The notes beneath the pieces were generated by a model. That model had not been told where the DNA came from and ran no database searches. It saw nothing but the letters and a program-made list of their open reading frames with translations. Of a stretch of 64,000 nucleotides of DNA, positions 33,401 through 42,400 are shown one piece after another. This DNA is from VXYL01 sp965243175 (GTDB lineage: Bacteria > Pseudomonadota > Gammaproteobacteria > Pseudomonadales > Azotimanducaceae), in assembly GCA_965243175.1 (NCBI GenBank), contig OZ251532.1:3348001-3412000 (forward strand). The letters are read 5' to 3'. Numbering within the stretch: position 1 is the stretch's first letter; every line of letters starts with the position of its first letter. The translations under genes were made by a program, and so were the position numbers.

Positions 33401-36400
33401 TCGGTTCACAAACGCGGCAGGCAACCTACTACTCCCGCACGGGTTCGCGGCAGCTGACGTTCTTCTACGCGGTTCAGTCGTCCGACCGGGATACGGACGG
33501 GATCACCGTTGCTTCGGACGCCCTGTCCGGCTTCATCTATCGGACCGGCAACTCCTCGAGGAGGGCGGTGCTGACTTTGGGTGCGAGTGCGATCGAGAAC
33601 TCCTCGCTCCACAAGGTCGATGGGAGCAGAGCGACCGCCCCATCAGTGGCCGATGTGCGCATCGAAACCAATCCTAGGAGTGGCGACACCTATGGACTGG
33701 CCGAGGAGATTTGGGTGACAGTCTGGTTCGATCGCGCGGTCGACCTGACCGGCGCGCCACAGCTTGCGCTGACGATGGACTCTCAGATGCGCCAGATGAA
33801 GTTGGGCTGGAGGTCAAGCTCTGGGAACCCCAGATTGGTCAGTTTCTTCCACCAAGTGGAGTCGTCGGACATGGACCCGAACGGGGTGAGCATAGGTGCC
33901 AATGCTCTGTCGTTGAACAGTGGGACGATCAAGATAGCTGGTGGTGCGACGAACGCGACGCTGAATCTGGGCGCGAGTGCGGTCACGAACTCGCTACAGC
34001 ACAAGGTCGATGGCAGCCAGGAAGCTGTGCCGGCGGTAGCCGGTGTGTACGAACTGAACTATCCCAGCGGTACGGCCTTTGCAAAGGCCGAAGTGATCGA
34101 AGTGGAAGTTGTATTCGATCTCGCTGTTGACGTTGTAGGCCGCCCGCAGCTCGCACTGACGATTGGTTCGCAGACTCGGCTGGCAAGCTACTGGCAGGGG
34201 AGCGGATCGCGCCTCCTGTGGTTCCGATACACTGTGCAGTCGTCGGACGTGGATACTGACGGAGTCACCGTCCGCGCAAATGCGCTGTCCTTGAACGGTG
34301 GGACCATCAAAATTGCGGACGGTGCGACGGACGCCGCGCTTGGTCTTGGTGGAGTCCACGATCTCTACGTAAACGTCGACGGCAGCCAAGAGACAGCGCC
34401 GACGGTGACCGAAGTAGCAATCACGAGCGAGCCAGAGGACGGCGATGCCTACCAACTTGGCGAGAACGTGTTCGTCCGGGTCACGTTCGACCGTGCGGTG
34501 AACGTGACCAGCGCTCCGCAACTTGCGCTGATGGTCGGCTCCCAAACCCGCCAAGCGAGCTACTACGCCGGTACGGGTTCGCCGAGTATTCTGTTCTACT
34601 ACACGGTGCAGTCGTCCGACCGAGACACGGACGGGATCAGCATCGCCGCGAGTGCGCTCACGCTGAACAGCGGGACGATCCAGATTTTGGGCGGCACGAC
34701 GAACGCGATGCTGGGACTTGGCACGGAGGCGATCACCAACTCCAGCGGGCACAAGGTGAACGGCGCCTTGGAGACCGCGCTGGAGGTGACGGATGCGCAG
34801 ATCGACAGCTCCCCCGCGAATGGCGACACCTACTGGCTGGCTGAGAGGATCGTTGTCCGGCTCACCTTCAATGGCTCGGTGGACGTGACGGGTTCGCCGC
34901 AGCTGGCGCTGCTGATCGGCTCGCAGACCCGCCAGGCGAGCTACTCCACCGGCACGGGGACGCCGTGGCTGGATTTCGCCTACACGGTTCAGTCAACGGA
35001 TCAAGACACGGACGGGGTCAGCGTCAGTGCAAGTGCCTTGACGCTGAACAGCGGCACGATCAAAACGGCAGGCGGCACGGTGAACGCCGCGTTGGCGCTG
35101 GGCACGGCGGCAATTGGCAACTCCTCGGGCCACAAGGTGGACGGCAGTTTGTCGCTCGGCATCCTGCTGGACGCGAACCCGACGACCACCAACGTGAACG
35201 AGTCCAGCCCGCTGGCGCTGGACGAGCTCTCCACGTCCTCGAACAACTCGAAGAGCTACACCGTGCGCCTGTCGCAGGAGCCGACGCAGGACGTGACGGT
35301 GACCATCACCAGCAACGACGCGGCGGTGACGGTGGGCGACACGGACAGCATCGCCAACGGCGTGCAGAACGCGCTCACGTTCACGTCGTCGAGCTGGAAC
35401 ACGCCCCAAACGGTCACGCTGACCGCGGCCCAGGACGACAACGGCGTCGGCGAAAGCGCCACCATCACCCATGCGGCAAGCACCACCTCGCAGAGCGAGT
35501 ACACGAACATCTCGGCGACGATCACCGCGAACGTGACCGACGACGAGGTGGTGGGCTTCGTCTTCGACGCCGACCCGGACACGGCGAACGACCAGTCCGG
35601 CCCTCTGCAGCTGAACGAATTGTCGTCCTCAAGCACCAACTCGGACGACTACACCGTGCGCCTCTCCGCCGAGCCCACGCAGACCGTCACCGCCACCATC
35701 GCCAGCGGCGACACGTCCTCGGTCGCCGTGGGCGATACGGACACCGACACCCCCGGCGACCAGAACACCCTGACGTTCACGTCCTCGAACTGGAACACCC
35801 CCCAGACCGTCACCCTCGCGGCGCAGCAGGACGACAACGGCTTCGACGAGAGCGTGACGATCACGCACACCGCGGCCACGACGCCCAACAGCGAGTACAC
35901 GAGCGTAAGCGGCAGCTTCACCGCCTCGGTGAACGACGACGAGACACCGGCCATCACGCTTTCGGCGTCCACCCTGACGGTGCCGGAGCAGAGCAACGCC
36001 ACCTACACGGTGCGGCTGGCCACGGAACCCGTCGGCGGCAGCGTCACGGTGGGCATCACCGGCGCTGCCGACGGCCTCGCGGCCAGCCCGACGTCGCTCA
36101 CCTTCACGTCCGGCAACTGGGACACGGCGCGCACGGTGACGGTCGCGGCGGCCAACGACGACAACGGCGAGAACGAAACGGCCACGTTCCGCCACGCGGC
36201 GTCCGGCGCGGACTACGGCAGCGCCGCAGCGGCGGAGATCGTGGCCACGTCCACGGACGACGACACGCCGCGCTTGCAGGCGTCGACGACGCAGCTGACG
36301 GTGGACGAGAACGCCAACGCCACCTACACCGTCCGCCTCAACACCCAGCCGAGCGCCAACGTCACGGTGACGGTCTCCGGCGCGTCGGGCGCGGTGACCG

Positions 36401-39400
36401 TGGACACGGCGACTACAAGCGGCAACCAGAACACCCTCACCTTCACGTCGTCGAACTGGGGCACGAACCAGACGGTGACGGTGGCGGCGGCCGACGACGG
36501 CAACGCCGTGGACGAGGAACTCACGCTCTCCCACACCGCAAGCGGCGGCGACTACGCCAGCCTCCCATCCGGCGCCCGCCCCGGCGTGGACGTGACGGTG
36601 GACGACGACGACACCGCCGGCATCCTCCTCGACGCCGACCCGGACACGCCGAACGACCAATCCGGCCCGCTGGCCCTCGCCGAACTCTCCACGGCGTCGA
36701 ACAACTCGGTCAGCTACACCGTGCGCCTGTCCTCCGAGCCGACCCAGGACGCCACGGTGGCCATCGCCAGCAACGACGCCGCGGTGACGGTGGACGACAC
36801 GGACGGCGACAGCCTGAACGGCGTCCAGAACACCTTGACGTTCACGTCCACGAACTGGAACACGCCCCAGACGGTGACCCTCACGGCAGCCCAGGACGAC
36901 AACGGCACGCCCGAAAGCGCGACGATCACCCACACGTCCACCACGGCATCGAGCAGCGAGTACACGAACCTGGCGGCCACCATCACGGCGAACACCACCG
37001 ACGACGAGACCCCCGGCTTCGTCTTCGACGCCGACCCGGACATGGCGAACGATCAGTCGGGCCCGCTGCAGCTGAACGAACTGTCGTCGTCGAGCACCAA
37101 CTCCGACGACTACACCGTGCGCTTGTCGTCGGAGCCGACCCAGACCGTCACGGCGACGATCGCCAGCGGCAACGCCTCCTCGGTCACGGTGGACGACACG
37201 GACGGCATAGCGCAGGGCACACAGAACACCCTCACCTTCACGTCGAGCAACTGGAACACCCCCCAGACGGTGACCCTGAGCGCCCAGCAGGACGACAACG
37301 GCTACGACGAGAGCGTCACCATCACCCACACGGCGGCCACCACGCCGAACAGCGAGTACACGAACGTGAACGGCAGCTTCACCGCGTCCGTGAACGACGA
37401 CGAGACTCCGGCCATCACTCTATCGACGGCCACCCTGACGGTGCAGGAGCAGAACAGCGCCGACTACACCGTGCGCCTGGCCACGGAGCCGGTCGGCGGC
37501 AACGTCACGGTAGCCATCACAGGTGCCGCCGACGGCCTCTCGACGAACCTCGCGTCCCTCACGTTCACCACCGGCAACTGGAACACGGTGCGCACGGTGC
37601 GCGTGACCGCGGCGAACGACGACAACGGCGAGAGCGAGACGGCCACGTTCCGCCACACGGCCAGCGGCGCGGACTACGGCAGCGCGTCGGCAGCGGAGCT
37701 CGAGGCCACGTCCACGGACAACGACACGCCGGGCCTGCAGGTGTCGACGATGCAGCTCACGGTGAACGAAAACGCCAACGCCACCTACACCATCCGCCTC
37801 AACACCGAACCGAGCGCCAACGTGACGGTGACGGTCTCCGGCGCGTCGGGCGCGGTGACCGTGGACACGGCCACGACGAACGGCAACCAGAACACCCTCA
37901 CGTTCACAAGCACCAACTGGGCCACCGCCCAAACGGTGACGGTGGCCGCCGGAGACGACGGCAACGCCGTGAACGAGACGCCGACCCTCGCCCACACCGC
38001 AAGCGGTGGCGACTACGCCAGCCTCCCATCCGGCTCGCGCCCAAGCGTGCAGCTGACGGTGGACGACGACGACACCGCCGGCATCCTCCTCGACGCCGAC
38101 CCGGGCACCCCGAATGACCAGTCCGGCCCCTTGGCGCTGAACGAACTCCCCTCGGCGTCCAACAATTCGGTGGACTACACCGTGCGCCTGTCCTCGGAAC
38201 CGACCCAGGACGCCACGGTGACGATTGCCAGCAACGACGCCGCGGTGACCGTGGGCGACACGGACGGCGACAGCCTGAACGGCGTCCAGAACACCCTGAC
38301 GTTCACGAGCACGAACTGGAACACCCCCCAGACCGTGACCCTGACCGCCGCGGACGACAACGACGGCACCGGCGAGTCCGCCACCATCACCCACACTTCC
38401 GCCACGGCGTCCGCGAGCGAGTACTCGAACCTGACGGCCTCGATCACGGCGAACACGACGGACGACGACGCCCCCGCCTTCGTCTTTGATGCCGACCCGG
38501 ACACGGCGAACGATCAGGCCGGCCCGCTGCAGCTGAACGAACTGTCGTCGTCGAGCACCAACTCCAACGACTACACCGTGCGCCTGTCGTCGGAGCCCAC
38601 CCAGACCGTGACCGCGACCATCACCAGCAGCAACACCGCCGCGGTGACGGTGGACGACACGGACGGCATCGCGCAGGGCACCCAGAACACCCTGACGTTC
38701 ACGTCGAGCAACTGGAACACCCCCCAGACCGTGACCCTCACCGCCCAGCAGGACGACAACGGCTACGACGAGTCGGTGACCATCGCCCACGCCGCGGCCA
38801 CGACGACGAACAGCGAGTACAGAAACGTGAGCGGCAACTTCACCGCCAGCGTGACCGACGATGAAACCCCGGCCATCGCCCTCTCCACGACTACCCTGAC
38901 GGTGCCGGAGGAGGACAGCGCCACCTACACCGTCCAGCTGGCCACGGAGCCGGTTGGCGGTAGCGTGACGGTGGACATCACCGGCGCCGCCGACGGCCTC
39001 TCCGCCAGCCCCACGCGCCTGATCTTCACGACGGGCAACTGGGACACGGCCCGCACCGTGCGGATAACGGCGGCGAACGATCAGAACGGCGAGAACGAGA
39101 CGGTCACGTTCAGCCACGCCGCGAGCGGCGCGGACTACGGCAGCGTGACGGCGGCGGAGCTGGTGGCCACGTCCACGGACAACGACACGCCGAGCCTGGC
39201 GGTGACCCCGACCACTCTGGAGGTGGACGAGAACAGCAGCGGCACGTACCGCGTCCGCCTCAACACCCAGCCCACGGGGAACGTGACGGTGACCGTCTCC
39301 GGCGCGTCTGGTGCCGTCACCGTGGACACGTCCACCACAAGCGGCGACCAGAACACCCTGACGTTCACGACCACGACGTGGAGCGCCCACCAGACGGTGA

Positions 39401-42400
39401 CTGTGGCGGCCGGCGACGACGGCAACGCGACGAACGAAATGCTCACCCTGACGCACACCGCGAGCGGCGGCGGCTACGGCGCCCTCGGCGCAGGCGCCCG
39501 CCCGAGCGTCCAACTGGAGGTGGACGACGACGACACGGCCGGCATCCTCCTCGACGCCGACCCGAACACCGCGAACGACCAGGCGGGCCCGGTGCTGCTG
39601 AACGAGCTGTCCACGGCCACCAACAACACCTACGACCACACCGTGCGCCTGTCCTCGGAGCCGACCCAGGACACGACCGTCACGATCGCCAGCAACACGC
39701 CCTCGGTGACGGTGGGCGAAACCGACGGCGACAGCTTGAACGGCGTCCAGAACACCCTCACGTTCACCAGCGCGAACTGGAACACCCCGCGGACGGTGAC
39801 CCTGACCGCCGCGGAGGACGACAACGGCGTCGGCGAGAGCGCGACCATCACCCACACGTCCACCACCGCGACCCAGAGCGAGTACACGAACCTGTCGGCC
39901 ACCCTGACGGCGAACACCACCGACGACGACGCGCCGAGCTTCGTCTTCGACGCCGACCCGGACACGGCGAACGACCAGTCCGGCCCGCTGGCGCTGGACG
40001 AACTGTCGTCGTCCACCACCAACTCCGACGACTACACCGTGCGCCTGTACACGCAGCCGGCCCACGCGGTCACCGCGACGATCGCCAGCAACACGCCTTC
40101 GGTCACCGTGGACACGGCCCCGGCAAGCGGCGACCAGAACACCCTGACGTTCACGGCCACGAACTGGGCCACCCCCCAGACCGTGACCCTCACGGCGCAG
40201 CAGGACGACAACGGCTTCGACGAAACCGCCACCATCACGCACCGGGCGAGGACGACGCCGAACAGCGAGTACACCAACGTCAGCGGCACCTTCACCGCGA
40301 GCGTGACCGACGACGAGACCCCGGCCATCACCCTCTCCGCGACCACCCTGACGGTGCCGGAGGAGAACAGCGCGACGTACACGGTGCAGCTGGCCACGGA
40401 GCCAGTGGGCGGCAACGCCACGGTGGACATCACCGGCGCGGCGGACGGCATCGCCCCGAACCCGACGCGGCTGGTCTTCACGGCGCGCAACTGGAACACG
40501 GCGCGGCAGGTGCGGGTGAGCGCGGCGAACGACAACGACTCCACCAACGAGGTGGTCACGCTGTCGCACGCGGCGAGCGGCGCGGACTACGGCGGCGTCG
40601 CGGCGGCGGATATCGTGGTCACGGCCACCGACGACGACACGCCGAGCCTGAACGTCTCGCCGACGCGCCTGCCGGTGCGCGAGAACGGAAGCGCGAGCTA
40701 CACGCTCCGCCTCAACACGCAGCCGAGCGCAACGGTGACGGTCACCGTGAGCGGCACGACCGCGGAAGTGACCGTGGACGCGGACCCCGACGCCACCGGC
40801 GACCAGACCGCCATGACGTTCGACGCGACCAACTGGAACGCCAACCGCACGGTCACCGTGAGCGCTGCGGACGACGGCAACGCCACGGACGAGACGGTGA
40901 ACCTCCAGCACGCGGCGACCGGCGGCGACTACACGGGCCTGGCGCTCGCCTCGCGCCCGGGCGTGGAGGTGTCCGTGGCCGACGACGACACCCCGGCGCT
41001 GCTGCTCGACGCGGACCCGGACACGGCGGGCGACCAGCCCGGCCCGCTGGCGCTGAACGAGATGTCCGGCCACGCGGACAACTCGAAGCCCTACACGGTG
41101 CGCTTGGCGACCGAGCCGACGGCGCAGGTGGAAGTGGCCGTGTCCAGCGGCGACCGCGCCGTTTCCGTGGACACCGACGTCACGCCCCGAACGCGGACCC
41201 TCACCTTCACCACGACCAACTGGGCCTCGGCGCAGACGGTGACGGCGACCGCCGCCGAGGACGACGACGCCTCCAACGAGCCGCGCGTGGCCATCTCCCA
41301 CACGGCGACCGGCGGCGACTACGAGAACGTCTCGGCGCAGCTGCTCGCCGCCACCGTGGACGACGACGAGCCGGCCATCGTGGTCGCGGCCAGCGCCCTG
41401 GTCGGTTCCGGCGTCGCCGAAGGCGGGGAGGCGACGTACACGATGCGCCTGGACACCGAGCCGGCCGGCGTGGCCCGGGTGTCGGTGGCGGCGGAGGGCG
41501 CGGTGTCGGTGGACATGGACCGGCACCAGGCGGGCGTCCAGCCGTGGCTGCGCTTCGACGCGGCGAACTGGAACACGCCGCGCACGGCGCTGGTGGCGGG
41601 GCTGGAGGACGCGGACGCGGCTTCCGGCACGGCGATGCTGCGGCACACATCGTCGGGCGCGGACTACGGGCGCGCCGCGGCGGTGGACGTGTCGTTCGCG
41701 GTCACGGACGACGACGCGCCGGAGGTGCGGGCGGACGCGACGGCTGTAGAGGCGAACGAGGGTTCGACGGCGGCGTACTCGGTGACGCTGGCGACGGCGC
41801 CCTCCGGCGGCACGGTGGAAGTGACCCCGACCAGTTCGGACGAAGCCGTGGCGACCGTCTCGCCGACGACGCTGCGCTTCACGTCGTCGAACTGGAGCGC
41901 CCCTCAGCGCGTGACGGTGCGCGGCGTGGCGGACGGCGCGGCGAACATCACCCACCCGACGACCGGCGCCGACTACGGTTCGGCCCCCACCCCCACGGTG
42001 GCGGCGACGGTGCGCGACGAGGACGCCCCCGGCGTCCGCGTCGAACCGACGCTGCTGCGCATGGAGGAGGGCGCATCGGCCGGCTACCGCGTCCGCCTGA
42101 ACACGCAGCCCGCCGGCGACGTGACGGTGACGGCGACCAGCGGCAGTTCGGAACTGACCCTGCAGGACGGTGCGCAGCAGGTGGGAACGCTCGCGCTGAC
42201 GTTCACGACGGGCAACTGGAACGCCGAGCAGCGGGTGCGGGCGCAGTCCGTCGACGACGACGACGTGGCCGACGAGACGACGACGGTGACGCACTCCGTG
42301 GCCGGCTACGCGGGCGTGTCGTCCGTCCCGACGCTCGCCGTCGAGGTCGAGGACGACGACGCGCCGGGCATCGCGTTCGAGCCGGCCGAGGGCCTGTCGC

